From Kribbella pittospori (GTDB lineage: Bacteria; Actinomycetota; Actinomycetes; Propionibacteriales; Kribbellaceae), in assembly GCF_004331465.1 (NCBI RefSeq), contig NZ_SJKB01000008.1, forward strand, positions 186,001 through 250,000: DNA of 64,000 bases. The letters run 5' to 3'. Under the pieces are notes generated by a model. It did not search any database. It was not told the origin of the DNA and saw nothing but the letters and a program-made list of their open reading frames with translations. The translations under genes and the position numbers were made by a program. Each line of letters opens with the position of its first letter. Positions within the stretch are counted from its first letter, which is position 1. Below are positions 31,620 through 41,396 of the stretch, piece after piece.

Positions 31620-32722
31620 CCGACGACGACCTCGACCCGCTGGAACTCCTTGAGCTCCGTGTAGCCGGTGGTGGCCATCGCGCGCTTGAGGGCGCCAACC
31701 AGGTTCATCGTGCCGTCCGGGACCCAGGACGGGCCGAACAGGATCTGCTCGAGCGTCCCGGTGACGCCGACCTCGACCCGCTCGCCGCGAGGGAGGTCTG
31801 CGTGCCAGGCCTCGGCACCCCAGTGGAACCCGCCGCCGGGGGCGTCGCTCGCCCGAGCCAGCGGCGAACCGACCATCACCGCATCGGCGCCACAGGCGAT
31901 CGCCTTGGCCACGTCGCCGGACCGGCCGACCGACCCGTCGGCGATCACGTGCACGTAGCGACCGCCGGACTCGTCCATGTAGTCGCGCCGCGCGGCCGCG
32001 ACGTCTGCCACCGCGGACGCCATCGGCACCGCGACACCGAGCACCTTGCGCGTGGTGTGCGCCGCACCCCCACCGAAGCCGACCAGTACGCCGGCCGCCC
32101 CGGTCCGCATCAGGTGCAGCGCGGCCTGGTGCGTTGCGCACCCGCCGACGATCACCGGTACGTCGAGGTCGTAGATGAACTGCTTCAGGTTCAGCGGCTC
32201 CGCCTGGCCGGACACGTGTTCGGCGGAGACCGTCGTACCGCGGATGACGAACAGGTCGACACCGGCGTCCACGACATGCTTGGCGAACTGCTTGGTCCGC
32301 TGCGGCGACAGCGCGCCGGCCACGGTGACGCCGGAGTCGCGGATCTCCTGCACCCGCTGCGAAATCAGCTCGGGCTTGATCGGCGCCGAGTAGATCTCCT
32401 GCAACCGGGTGGTCGCCTGCTGCAGGCTGATCGAGGTGATCTCCTCGAGCAGGCTGGTCGGGTCCTCGTACCGGGTCCAGAGGCCTTCGAGGTTGAGCAC
32501 GCCGAGGCCGCCGGCCTTTCCGATCGCGATCGCGCTGGCCGGCGACATCACCGAGTCCATCGGCGCGGCCAGGATCGGAAGCTCGAACCGGTACGCGTCG
32601 ATCTGCCAGGCCACCGAGACCTCCTCGGGGTCCCGCGTCCGCCGCGACGGCACGATCGCAATGTCGTCGAACGCGTACGCCTGCCGCCCCCGCTTCGCGC
32701 GGCCGATCTCGATCTCGGTCAT
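31616..32722 (-). CDS. guaB3: GuaB3-family IMP dehydrogenase-related protein
   Basis: 368 residues, TIM-barrel of the IMPDH/GMPR superfamily without the CBS pair (AYAFDDIAIVPSRRTRDPEE, then LPILAAPMDSVMSPASA). At the loop where GuaB in this same window has PGSICTTR, the sequence is GGAAHTTR, so the catalytic Cys is replaced by His. The flap and C-terminal parts differ as well. Actinobacteria keep this paralogue beside guaB, and its reaction is not established there; cyanobacterial GuaB3 was reported as an IMPDH. The order guaB, guaB3, GMC enzyme parallels Rv3411c-Rv3409c. It is coupled to the downstream hydrolase. Confidence 0.92.
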   Translation of the reverse strand: MTEIEIGRAKRGRQAYAFDDIAIVPSRRTRDPEEVSVAWQIDAYRFELPILAAPMDSVMSPASAIAIGKAGGLGVLNLEGLWTRYEDPTSLLEEITSISLQQATTRLQEIYSAPIKPELISQRVQEIRDSGVTVAGALSPQRTKQFAKHVVDAGVDLFVIRGTTVSAEHVSGQAEPLNLKQFIYDLDVPVIVGGCATHQAALHLMRTGAAGVLVGFGGGAAHTTRKVLGVAVPMASAVADVAAARRDYMDESGGRYVHVIADGSVGRSGDVAKAIACGADAVMVGSPLARASDAPGGGFHWGAEAWHADLPRGERVEVGVTGTLEQILFGPSWVPDGTMNLVGALKRAMATTGYTELKEFQRVEVVVG

Positions 32723-32746
32723 GCCCGCAGCCTACTTCAGCCCCAC

Positions 32747-33895
32747 CTACCTACTCGCGATCCCATCCGCGGGTGGAACCTTCCGCACGGCCGCCAACTC
32801 CCGCATCCGCTCCTCACCCCACGCCCGCTGGCTCGCGACTTCCCCACGCAACTTGGGCCCCAACACCGCTTCGATCCCGAACCCCGTCTCCCCCGGATCC
32901 GGCAACATCTCCACGAACGAGACCGCAATCACATTGTCGACCTCGTCGTCGTACCCGAACTCGCGCTCGAGAAAGTCCAGCAACGGCCGGACCCTCTCGA
33001 CCTCCCCGGCCGCATACAACTCGAACACCTCGAACACGATCTCCCCGACGAACACATGCCCCAGCGGCCGCCGAAACCTCCCGAAGTGCTCCCGAAGCCG
33101 GTCCCGCAAGTACGGCACCTCATCCGCCATCCGATACAAGAACCGCGCCTCCGCCTCGGACGCGGACTCGTCCTCCCGGCGTACCTGCTCGTCCCTCAGT
33201 GACCGGAGCCGCGGTCCGAGCATGTCCAGTACGTCGTCGTCTCCCCGCCCCGGTTCCGGCAGCATCTCGACGAACTCGTCGACCAACCGCTCGGTCGCCG
33301 GGTCACCAACCTCCGACTCCATGAACGCGAACAACGCCCGCAACTGCTCGGCCTCTTCAACCCCGCCGGCACGGTAGCGGTGGACCGCATCAACTGCGAT
33401 CTCGATCATGAACGTGCCGGGAGAAGGCGGCCGGAAGAACCCCTCCGCCTTGTGCTCCTCGTAGAACTCGTGATCGCGATCCCACGCCGCGCGAAGAAAC
33501 AGCAGTGCCCCGAGAAGCCTGCCCAGGAACAGATCCTCCGCCCGACCGATCACGTAGCCCAGCGTCTGGCGCTCGAACTCCACCCCAAGCTTGGGCCCGA
33601 GCAACTCCCGAACGTCCGCCTTGTGATCCACCAAAACCTCAACGGACGAAAGCTCGATCAGCGCATCAACCCGCTCGTCGACCCCCCACTCCGACTCGAA
33701 GAAATCCAGCACCTGCCGCACATCTCCCGCCGGCCAGACACCCGGCACTTCCACGATCTCCCGAGCCACATGCGCAACAAACCCATGCGCCGACGGCGTC
33801 CCTTCCGGAGCCGCCAAGTACGCCGCCACCCGCCCCCTCAGAACCGGAACCCTCTCCGCCAACCGCTCCAGCAACCAAACCTGCCACTCAGGCAT
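32747..33895 (-). CDS. Protein with three copies of an acidic helical repeat domain (unknown)
   Basis: 382 residues. Three ~110-residue copies share the pattern V-x-E/D-x2-F/A-x-Y-x-AG-(V/E)-x2-(V/A)-R-x-L-(L/F)-x-F-(L/M)-E-(R/S)-E-(F/V/W)-G followed by a P-(E/D)-PG turn and (L/M)LGP(K/R)L. Clear examples are VRPLLDFLEREFGYDDEVDN and RALFAFMESEVGDPATERLV. The repeats resemble a DUF7674-type domain (tentative name) found in orphan and immunity-like proteins. The start overlaps the stop of the upstream gene (TGATG), which encodes two more copies. No signal peptide is present. Function is unknown. Confidence 0.7.
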   Translation of the reverse strand: MPEWQVWLLERLAERVPVLRGRVAAYLAAPEGTPSAHGFVAHVAREIVEVPGVWPAGDVRQVLDFFESEWGVDERVDALIELSSVEVLVDHKADVRELLGPKLGVEFERQTLGYVIGRAEDLFLGRLLGALLFLRAAWDRDHEFYEEHKAEGFFRPPSPGTFMIEIAVDAVHRYRAGGVEEAEQLRALFAFMESEVGDPATERLVDEFVEMLPEPGRGDDDVLDMLGPRLRSLRDEQVRREDESASEAEARFLYRMADEVPYLRDRLREHFGRFRRPLGHVFVGEIVFEVFELYAAGEVERVRPLLDFLEREFGYDDEVDNVIAVSFVEMLPDPGETGFGIEAVLGPKLRGEVASQRAWGEERMRELAAVRKVPPADGIASR

Positions 33896-34612
33896 CAGCC
33901 GCCCGCTCCCGGCGCCGACCAGTGACGATGACGCTCCAGCTCACCCCGCAGCTTCGGTGGAAGTGAAGTCTCGATGTCAGCACCCGGCTCGCCCGGTCCA
34001 GGCAACGAGTCGACGAACGAGAGTGCAATCACGTTGTCGATGTACTCGTCGGCGCCGAACTCCGACTCCAGGAAATCGAGCAGCGGAAGGATCGCCTCCA
34101 CCTGACCGGCCCGAAACAACCGCACCGCTTCGTCGGTCACGTCATCCATGAACGTGTGTGGCAACGCCGACCCGTACTTCTCGACGTGGGCACGCAGCTT
34201 CGGCTGCAGCGGCGAGAGCGCTGCCATCATCCGGTCCAGGCATCAGTTCCAGAACGCGAGTCTCGATCAGCTCGTCCACCTCGGGATCCCGCCCGAACTG
34301 CGCCTCCAGGTAGTCGAGCAGTCGACGGAATTGCGCGGCCTCCGCCGAGCCACCCGTCAGGTACCGATCCACGACATTCTGCGTGAGCGTCAGCAGGAAG
34401 CGGCTCGACGTCGGCGGCCTGCGCTGACCGCCGGACCTCTGTGCCGACTCCACAGCCCGATCCAGATCCGTCCGAAACACGGGGAACTCATCCAGAATCC
34501 CCCGCACAAACCTGTCTTCACTCTCAGACATCAGCCCGAGTGCGGGTGGCCAGGCGAGGATGAGGAGCTGGAGGGCGCCGTACAGCGTGGCGACCAACAT
34601 CAGCAGAACCAT
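33895..34612 (-). pseudogene. Two-copy repeat-domain protein interrupted by a frameshift, upstream paralogue
   Basis: The first copy reads RRLLDYLEAQFGRDPEVDEL then ELMPGPDD; at about 34230 this frame drifts into Ala/Arg/Val sequence and stops at 34142. The neighbouring frame resumes exactly where the domain should continue (MMAALSPLQPKLRAHVEKYG), runs through a second copy (ILPLLDFLESEFGADEYIDN) and stops at 33895. One extra base near 34230 in the 5' frame would join both. From 34612 the protein would begin with a strong hydrophobic helix (VLLMLVATLYGALQLLILAW) behind a GGAGGG site, making it membrane-anchored; a start at 34531 without that helix lacks a ribosome site. The frameshift may be real or a sequencing fault. 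Confidence 0.6.
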
Positions 34613-34678
34613 GAAGCCCCGGCCCTCCGGTACGCAGAGTCACCGAAAGATAACCGGGTGGAGGGTCAGTGGACGCAG

Positions 34679-34709
34679 AACAGCCCCGCACAATCTGTGC
34701 GGGGCTGTT
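34679..34709 (-). terminator. Terminator of guaB
   Basis: A perfect 14-bp stem AACAGCCCCGCACA (34679-34692) with its complement at 34696-34709 has a three-base loop. It begins three bases after the guaB stop on the minus strand. Confidence 0.85.
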
Positions 34710-34712
34710 TCG

Positions 34713-36227
34713 TCAGTGGCCGGAGTAGTTGGGGGCTTCTACTGTCATTTGGATGTCGTGGGGGTGGGATTCTTGGAGGCCGGCTGAGGTGATGCGGACG
34801 AAGCGGCCCTTGTCCTGGAGTTCGGGGACGGTGCGGGAGCCGCAGTAGAACATCGACTGGCGGAGGCCGCCGATGAGCTGGTGGGCTACGGCCGCGAGCG
34901 GTCCGCGGTACGGGACCTGGCCCTCGACGCCTTCGGCGATGAGCTTCTCGTCGCTGCCGACGTCGCTCTGGAAGTAGCGGTCCTTGGAGTACGACTTGCG
35001 CAGGCCGCCGGCCGACGACATCGCGCCGAGCGAGCCCATCCCGCGGTACGCCTTGAACTGCTTGCCGTTGATGAAGACCAGGTCGCCCGGCGACTCCTCG
35101 CAGCCGGCCAGCAGCGAACCCAGCATCACGGTGTCCGCGCCGGCGACGAGCGCCTTGGCGATGTCGCCGGAGTACTGCAGGCCGCCGTCACCGATCACCG
35201 GTACGCCGGCCGGCTTGCACGCCAGCGAGGCCTCGTAGATCGCGGTGACCTGCGGAACGCCGACGCCAGACACCACACGCGTCGTACAGATCGAGCCCGG
35301 ACCGACGCCGACCTTGACGCCATCCGCGCCGGCCTCGACCAGCGCCGCCGCACCCTCGCGAGTGCCGACGTTGCCGCCGACGATGTCCACGCCACGCGTC
35401 GCCGAGTCGGCCTTGAGCCTGCGGATGATCTCCAACTGCGCCTGCGAATGTCCGTGCGCGGTGTCCACGACGAGTACGTCGACACCCGCCTCGACCAGCG
35501 TCATCGCGCGCTTGTACGCCTCACCGAAGAAGCCGATCGCGGCGCCGACCATCAACCGGCCGGAACCGTCCTTGGTGGACAGCGGGAACTTGTCGCGCTT
35601 GACGAAGTCCTTCAGCGTGATCAGGCCGGTCAGCTTGCCGGCGTCGTCGACCAGCGGCAGCTTCTCCACCTTGTGCTTGCTGAGCAGCGCCATCGCGTCG
35701 TCGGCGGAGATGCCCTGCTTGCCGGTGATCAGCGGCTGCTTGGTCATCACGTCGCGCACCGGCCGGGACAGGTCGTTCTCGAACCGCATGTCGCGGTTCG
35801 TCACGATGCCGACGAGTACGCCGGCGTTGTCGACCACCGGCACACCGGAGATCCGGTACTGCGCGCAGAGCCCGTCGGCCTCGCCGATGCTGGCATCGGG
35901 GCCGATGGTGATCGGCTGCGCGATCATGCCGGATTCGGAGCGCTTGACCAGGTCGACCTGCTGAGCCTGGTCCTCGATCGAGAGGTTGCGGTGAAGGACG
36001 CCGAGGCCGCCCTGGCGGGCCATGGCGATCGCCATCCGCGCCTCGGTGACGGTGTCCATCGCGCTGGACAGCAGCGGGATGTTCACCTCGACGTTGCGGC
36101 TGACCCGGGACCGGGTGCTCGCCTCGGACGGGATGACGTCGGACTCGTTGGGCTGCAGCAGTACGTCGTCGAAGGTGAGGCCGAGGGCGGCGAACTTGTC
36201 GGGAACTCCAGCGGGTGTGATGTCCAT
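34713..36227 (-). CDS. guaB: Inosine-5'-monophosphate dehydrogenase
   Basis: 504 residues from MDITPAGVPDKFAALGLTFD; the frame is open 14 codons further. Oxidises IMP to XMP. The barrel starts TFDDVLLQPNESDVIPSEAS; the CBS pair lies at about 105-220 (QYRISGVPVVDNAGVLVGIV, KHKVEKLPLVDDAGKLTGLI). The catalytic loop is GVGPGSICTTRVVSG with the nucleophilic Cys, the flap is KAYRGMGSLGAM, and the C-terminus contains YRGPLAAVAHQLIGGLRQSM. Separate transcription from guaB3 is suggested by the terminator and a 100-base gap before the repeat-domain gene. Confidence 0.97.
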   Translation of the reverse strand: MDITPAGVPDKFAALGLTFDDVLLQPNESDVIPSEASTRSRVSRNVEVNIPLLSSAMDTVTEARMAIAMARQGGLGVLHRNLSIEDQAQQVDLVKRSESGMIAQPITIGPDASIGEADGLCAQYRISGVPVVDNAGVLVGIVTNRDMRFENDLSRPVRDVMTKQPLITGKQGISADDAMALLSKHKVEKLPLVDDAGKLTGLITLKDFVKRDKFPLSTKDGSGRLMVGAAIGFFGEAYKRAMTLVEAGVDVLVVDTAHGHSQAQLEIIRRLKADSATRGVDIVGGNVGTREGAAALVEAGADGVKVGVGPGSICTTRVVSGVGVPQVTAIYEASLACKPAGVPVIGDGGLQYSGDIAKALVAGADTVMLGSLLAGCEESPGDLVFINGKQFKAYRGMGSLGAMSSAGGLRKSYSKDRYFQSDVGSDEKLIAEGVEGQVPYRGPLAAVAHQLIGGLRQSMFYCGSRTVPELQDKGRFVRITSAGLQESHPHDIQMTVEAPNYSGH

Positions 36228-36306
36228 GGGGGAAACAGGCACCTTTGCACGGCGAGATCGGAACCCCATCCTAGCCGCGCCGTACGAGTCCCCCGAACCG
36301 CCCGGT

Positions 36307-36343
36307 CACACCACCCGCCGCAGACCGGCGGCGGAGTGGTGTG
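36307..36343 (-). terminator. Terminator after the anti-sigma factor gene
   Basis: Imperfect hairpin with arms around CACACCAC/GTGGTGTG and CCGCCG/CGGCGG, with a small bulge, placed just past the stop at 36350. Confidence 0.6.
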
Positions 36344-36349
36344 TGTGGG

Positions 36350-37726
36350 TCAGCTCGTTCGCGTGTTGACCACGCCCAGGATCTGCAGGACGGTCTGGTC
36401 CTCCAGCGAGCCATGGGTGCGCTCGATGGCGGCGTGCTTGCCCTCGGCGTACTGACCGGTCGAGTGCTTGCCCTTGACGTAGGTCGCCTTGACGGAGCCG
36501 GTCGAGACCGCGCCGCTGGAGTGCTTCGCGTCCGCGCTGGGGCTGAAGAACTCCTCCGCACTCTTCAATTCGGTCGCAGCCCCGGTCGGGGTCGGCAGCA
36601 CCGGCAGGACCTTCTCCAGCAGGCCGGTCAAGCCGCCCGAAGGCGTCTGGTCGTCACCCGGCTGGTCCGTGCTCGGCTGGTCGGTGCCGGGCTGCTCGGG
36701 CGCCGGGTTCGTGTCGCCCGGAACCGTCTGGCTGCCGCTGCCCGAGCCGGCGTCGCCGCCGGTGCTCGAGTCGCCGGAGCCGGTGCTCGAGTCGCCCGTG
36801 CCCGTCGTCGAATCGCCCGAACCGGTGCCCGTGTCGCCGCTCGGCGGCGTGGTCGGGTTGCCGGTGTCCGTGCCGGTCTCGCCGTTGCCCGGCGTGGTCG
36901 GCGGCGGCTCGGTCGGCTCCGTGGCCGGCGGCGTCGTCGGATCCGTCGGCGGCGGCGTAGTCGGGTCCGTCGTCGGGTCCTGGGTCGGATCCGTGGTCGG
37001 GTCCTGCGTCGGGCCTGTGGTCGGGTCCTGGGTCGGATCCGAGCCCGGCTCGTCAGTCTGGCCGTCGCCGGTCTGGCTCGGCGGCTGGGTCGTCTGCGTG
37101 TCCGGGGGCACCACCGGCTGCTGGATGATGCTCGGCAGCTCCTTCGGGAGCGGCCGGGCCAGCGGCGGGTTCACGTCGGTGGTCGCCTGCGGGAGCTGGT
37201 CGGCCGCGACGGTCTCGTCGGACTTCGCCTTCTCCTCGGCGGCCTTCTCTTCCTGCTTCTTCTGGTAGTCCTTGGCGACCTTGACGATCTTGGTCTTGTC
37301 GACCACCGGCATACCGTCGAGCTGTTCCTTCGGGAAGCTGGTCTGCGGGCGGACCGCGTCGACCATCTTCTCGATGACCTTCTCGTACGGCGACAACGGG
37401 TCACCGGTGACCGCGGCGGCCACTCCGGAGACCGACAGCGCGGCCACGGCGGCGACACCGAGTGCCAGACCGCGGGCCGCCACCTTGCGGGCGAACGGGT
37501 CCGTCACCGGGTTCAGAGCCGCGCAGCGCGCCAGGAAGCTCTCCGGGTCGTCGATCGTCTCGACCGGGAGTTCGTCCTCGACCTCCACCGCGAGCCGTAG
37601 CTCGGCCAGCAGCTTGACGGCCGGGTCGTGCTCTCCCGCGCCGAGCGCGGTCTCCCCACCAGCGGCCAGCAGGTCGAGTAGTGCGTCATCAGCGTCGATC
37701 GCGTCGAGGTCGAAACGGTCAGCCAT
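36350..37726 (-). CDS. rsdA: Anti-sigma-D factor, RsdA-like membrane protein
   Basis: 458 residues; GGGGAGGGG precedes the ATG. The cytoplasmic N-terminus (ADRFDLDAIDADDALLDLLA) matches the sigma-D-binding region of RsdA; one membrane helix follows (ARGLALGVAAVAALSVSGVA, about 84-107). The outside part begins with a Lys/Glu helix (DYQKKQEEKAAEEKAKSDET) and then a Pro/Thr/Asp-rich stretch built on DPTQDPTT repeats and a Gly/Ser/Thr/Asp segment. The last 100 residues hold a short helix and several Lys/His/Gly motifs. The start overlaps the end of sigD by eight bases, fitting a sigma/anti-sigma pair; release of SigD by proteolysis of RsdA is known in mycobacteria. The extracytoplasmic part is longer than usual as I recall. 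Confidence 0.85.
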   Translation of the reverse strand: MADRFDLDAIDADDALLDLLAAGGETALGAGEHDPAVKLLAELRLAVEVEDELPVETIDDPESFLARCAALNPVTDPFARKVAARGLALGVAAVAALSVSGVAAAVTGDPLSPYEKVIEKMVDAVRPQTSFPKEQLDGMPVVDKTKIVKVAKDYQKKQEEKAAEEKAKSDETVAADQLPQATTDVNPPLARPLPKELPSIIQQPVVPPDTQTTQPPSQTGDGQTDEPGSDPTQDPTTGPTQDPTTDPTQDPTTDPTTPPPTDPTTPPATEPTEPPPTTPGNGETGTDTGNPTTPPSGDTGTGSGDSTTGTGDSSTGSGDSSTGGDAGSGSGSQTVPGDTNPAPEQPGTDQPSTDQPGDDQTPSGGLTGLLEKVLPVLPTPTGAATELKSAEEFFSPSADAKHSSGAVSTGSVKATYVKGKHSTGQYAEGKHAAIERTHGSLEDQTVLQILGVVNTRTS

Positions 37727-38339
37727 GATGCCCCTCCCCTGCTCCTCGTTCCAGCTGTGCCTCATGCCCCACAAACCCCCTGAGCGTGTTCAACGCTCGA
37801 TGTTGTGCGACCCTCACCGCCCCCGGTGTCATCCCCAGTGCCCGGCCGGTCTCCTCGGCTGACATCCCCGCTACCACCCGGAGCCGCAGGATCTCCCGCA
37901 GCTTCTCCGGCAACTTGTCCAGCAGCCCCATGATGTGCTGGACCTCCGAATGCCGGACCGCGTGCTCCTCCGGCGTCGGTGACTCGTCCGCGCCGTCCGG
38001 CAGGTCCGGCGTCGAAACGTCGGCCACCGCGAACGCACGCTGGGCATCGGCGACCTTGCGGGCCGCGATGCCGTAGACGAAAGCCTCGAAGGGCCTCCCC
38101 TCGTCCCGGTACCGGCCCAACGCGCCGAACACCGCGACACAAACCTCCTGCGCGACGTCGTCGACCATGTCGGCGCCGCCGGGGTAGGTCCACAGCCTCG
38201 ACCGCACGTAGCGGTGGGCCACGGCACGCACCCTGGTGAGCAGGTCGTTCAGAGCTGTCCGATCGCCTTCGCTCGCGCGCGCGGCAAGATCTCGAAGCTC
38301 GACCCGATCGTGGGTGTGCGGTACTTGGACCTCGGTCAC
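37719..38339 (-). CDS. sigD: RNA polymerase sigma factor SigD (ECF/group 4-like)
   Basis: 206 residues from GTG at 38339. Region 2: RVRAVAHRYVRSRLWTYPGG, DMVDDVAQEVCVAVFGALGR, and YRDEGRPFEAFVYGIAARKV. Region 4: LPEKLREILRLRVVAGMSAE then ETGRALGMTPGAVRVAQHRA, the promoter -35-reading helix. LWTYPGGADMVDDVAQEVC matches the SigD subgroup seen next to RsdA and between guaB and groEL in other actinobacteria. The frame is open a little further upstream without support. The gene pair sigD-rsdA is translationally overlapping. Confidence 0.93.
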   Translation of the reverse strand: MTEVQVPHTHDRVELRDLAARASEGDRTALNDLLTRVRAVAHRYVRSRLWTYPGGADMVDDVAQEVCVAVFGALGRYRDEGRPFEAFVYGIAARKVADAQRAFAVADVSTPDLPDGADESPTPEEHAVRHSEVQHIMGLLDKLPEKLREILRLRVVAGMSAEETGRALGMTPGAVRVAQHRALNTLRGFVGHEAQLERGAGEGHHG

Positions 38340-38450
38340 CCCTCGCCCCCCTCGTGTCGGACCGGTCAGCCTGAAAGATGGTACGGCTCTCACCTTCCCT
38401 TGCCTAGTGGCAATTCGTGATCACATCCAGATTCTGGTCACGATCTGTCA

Positions 38451-38945
38451 CTACTGGCCCGTACGAATCTCGGATGTCCCTGAGCTCGGGGCTTCGAAGT
38501 GGATGAGCTCGGAGGCCTGGTCGCCGCCCCAGTCGATCGGGGTACGGCCGGTCTCCAGCCATCCTGCCCGCCGGTACAGCCGCTCGGCCGCGCCGCGATT
38601 GTCCACGACCTCCAAGGACAACCTCCGGCCGAGCTCGGCCGCTGTCTGCACGGAATGGTCCAGCAACTGCCGTCCGATCCCCGCGCGAGTCGCCTTCGGA
38701 TCGACGAACAACCGCTCCACGGACACTCCGTCAGGCCCGTTGGCAGTCAGCGCCACGTGCCCCACCACGCGCCCGTCGCTGACAGCCACCCAGCACCCCA
38801 GCCCGTCCTCCGGCGTCAACCACTTCCGCGCATCCGCCGGCCAGTTCACCGGATACCCAGCCACGTCATGCACATCCCGCAACAACTCCACGCAGACCCC
38901 AAGGTCCGCATCCACCCGCACCCGAATCTCAGCCACGCGCTCCAT
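38451..38945 (-). CDS. GNAT-family N-acetyltransferase
   Basis: 164 residues from MERVAEIRVRVDADLG; a longer frame to 38987 lacks support. The acetyl-CoA site reads LFVDPKATRAGIGRQLLDHS and the end of the fold is EVVDNRGAAERLYRRAGWLE. Substrate unknown. It lies between sigD and groEL, 111 bases from the sigD start; a partial palindrome with CGTGATCAC and GGTCACG elements in that gap (38415-38445) may be regulatory. Confidence 0.83.
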   Translation of the reverse strand: MERVAEIRVRVDADLGVCVELLRDVHDVAGYPVNWPADARKWLTPEDGLGCWVAVSDGRVVGHVALTANGPDGVSVERLFVDPKATRAGIGRQLLDHSVQTAAELGRRLSLEVVDNRGAAERLYRRAGWLETGRTPIDWGGDQASELIHFEAPSSGTSEIRTGQ

Positions 38946-39013
38946 CCCACCACTCGCCCCGTCCACCCGGCATCTCCCCCAGCTCACCCGCCTGGTGCGT
39001 CCGCCAAAACAAC

Positions 39014-39050
39014 CACCGCCCGGCGGGTCCGAAGGACCTGCCGGGCGGTG
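39014..39050 (-). terminator. Terminator of groEL
   Basis: A 17-bp stem with one mismatch (39014-39030 with 39034-39050) and a three-base loop lies 31 bases after the groEL stop. On the minus strand it is followed by GGTTGTTTTGG. Confidence 0.85.
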
Positions 39051-39081
39051 CTGTGTGTTTCTTGTACTTCTAGCCTGAGGC

Positions 39082-40701
<1,620 letters not shown>

Positions 40702-40829
40702 GAAAAATCCAGTCCCTCTCTGAAATTCGCGCTTCGTAACAGCAGTTCCGAGCTCGCTGCCCCGGACCGACTCCGCCCCGGCGCCGGGAGGGCACCAGGG
40801 CGGTGTCAGTCAGGAACAGCGAGCGGCCG

Positions 40830-41126
40830 TCACTTGCTGACGACTGCGAGGATGTCGCGGGCGCCCAGGATCAGGTAGTCCTGGCCGTCGTACTTGACCT
40901 CGGTGCCGCCGTACTTGGAGTAGATGACCTTGTCGCCGACAGCGACGTCCAGCGGGACGCGGTTGCCGTTGTCGTCGATCCGGCCGGGGCCGACGGCGAG
41001 GATCTCGCCCTCCTGGGGCTTCTCCTTGGCGGTGTCCGGGATCACCAGGCCGGACTTCGTGGTCTGCTCGGCTTCGAGCGGCGCGACGAGGACGCGGTCC
41101 TCGAGCGGCTTGATCGTGACCGACAC
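40830..41126 (-). CDS. groS: 10-kDa co-chaperonin GroES
   Basis: 98 residues. Motifs: IKPLEDRVLVAPLEAEQTTK, the mobile loop TKSGLVIPDTAKEKPQEGEI, and DKVIYSKYGGTEVKYDGQDY. Two CIRCE operators lie upstream (41212-41238 and 41258-41284), so the groES-groEL unit is under HrcA heat-shock control. Confidence 0.97.
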   Translation of the reverse strand: MSVTIKPLEDRVLVAPLEAEQTTKSGLVIPDTAKEKPQEGEILAVGPGRIDDNGNRVPLDVAVGDKVIYSKYGGTEVKYDGQDYLILGARDILAVVSK

Positions 41127-41211
41127 TTGCTGACCTCCACGGTCGATTTGCTTGTCTGCAGTTCAGGGTGGTCGCGCTCCCCTGCCGTCGCGGGGGTCAG
41201 AGGCCGGACCG

Positions 41212-41238
41212 CTGGCACCCTCGGGTGGAGAGTGCCAA
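41212..41238 (-). promoter_or_regulatory. CIRCE element 1 (HrcA operator), groES-proximal
   Basis: On the minus strand: TTGGCACTC, nine bases, GGGTGCCAG. Against the consensus TTAGCACTC-N9-GAGTGCTAA it keeps the exact spacing, with single changes in the left arm and a few in the right. Confidence 0.75.
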
Positions 41239-41257
41239 CACCGAATCTAGGCCGCGA

Positions 41258-41284
41258 TTAGCACTCGGTCAACTCGAGTGCCAG
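41258..41284 (+). promoter_or_regulatory. CIRCE element 2 (HrcA operator), groES-distal
   Basis: TTAGCACTC (41258-41266), nine bases, GAGTGCCAG (41276-41284): perfect left arm and 7 of 9 in the right arm. It lies between groES and the divergent peptidoglycan-binding gene and could influence both. Confidence 0.85.
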
Positions 41285-41396
41285 ACTTCTTCTGTCGGCG
41301 GAGTCTGTGACCGGCCGAGTACGGAGTGTGGCCAAAGCCTGGTCGCCGTGCGACCGTTTCCTCAGGAGAGCTTCCCACCGGGTCCGAGGAGCGACC

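Noticed and set aside
36640..37100. Repeated short motifs as CRISPR or a satellite
   Set aside because: They encode the Pro/Thr-rich and Gly/Ser-rich parts of the RsdA-like protein in frame.
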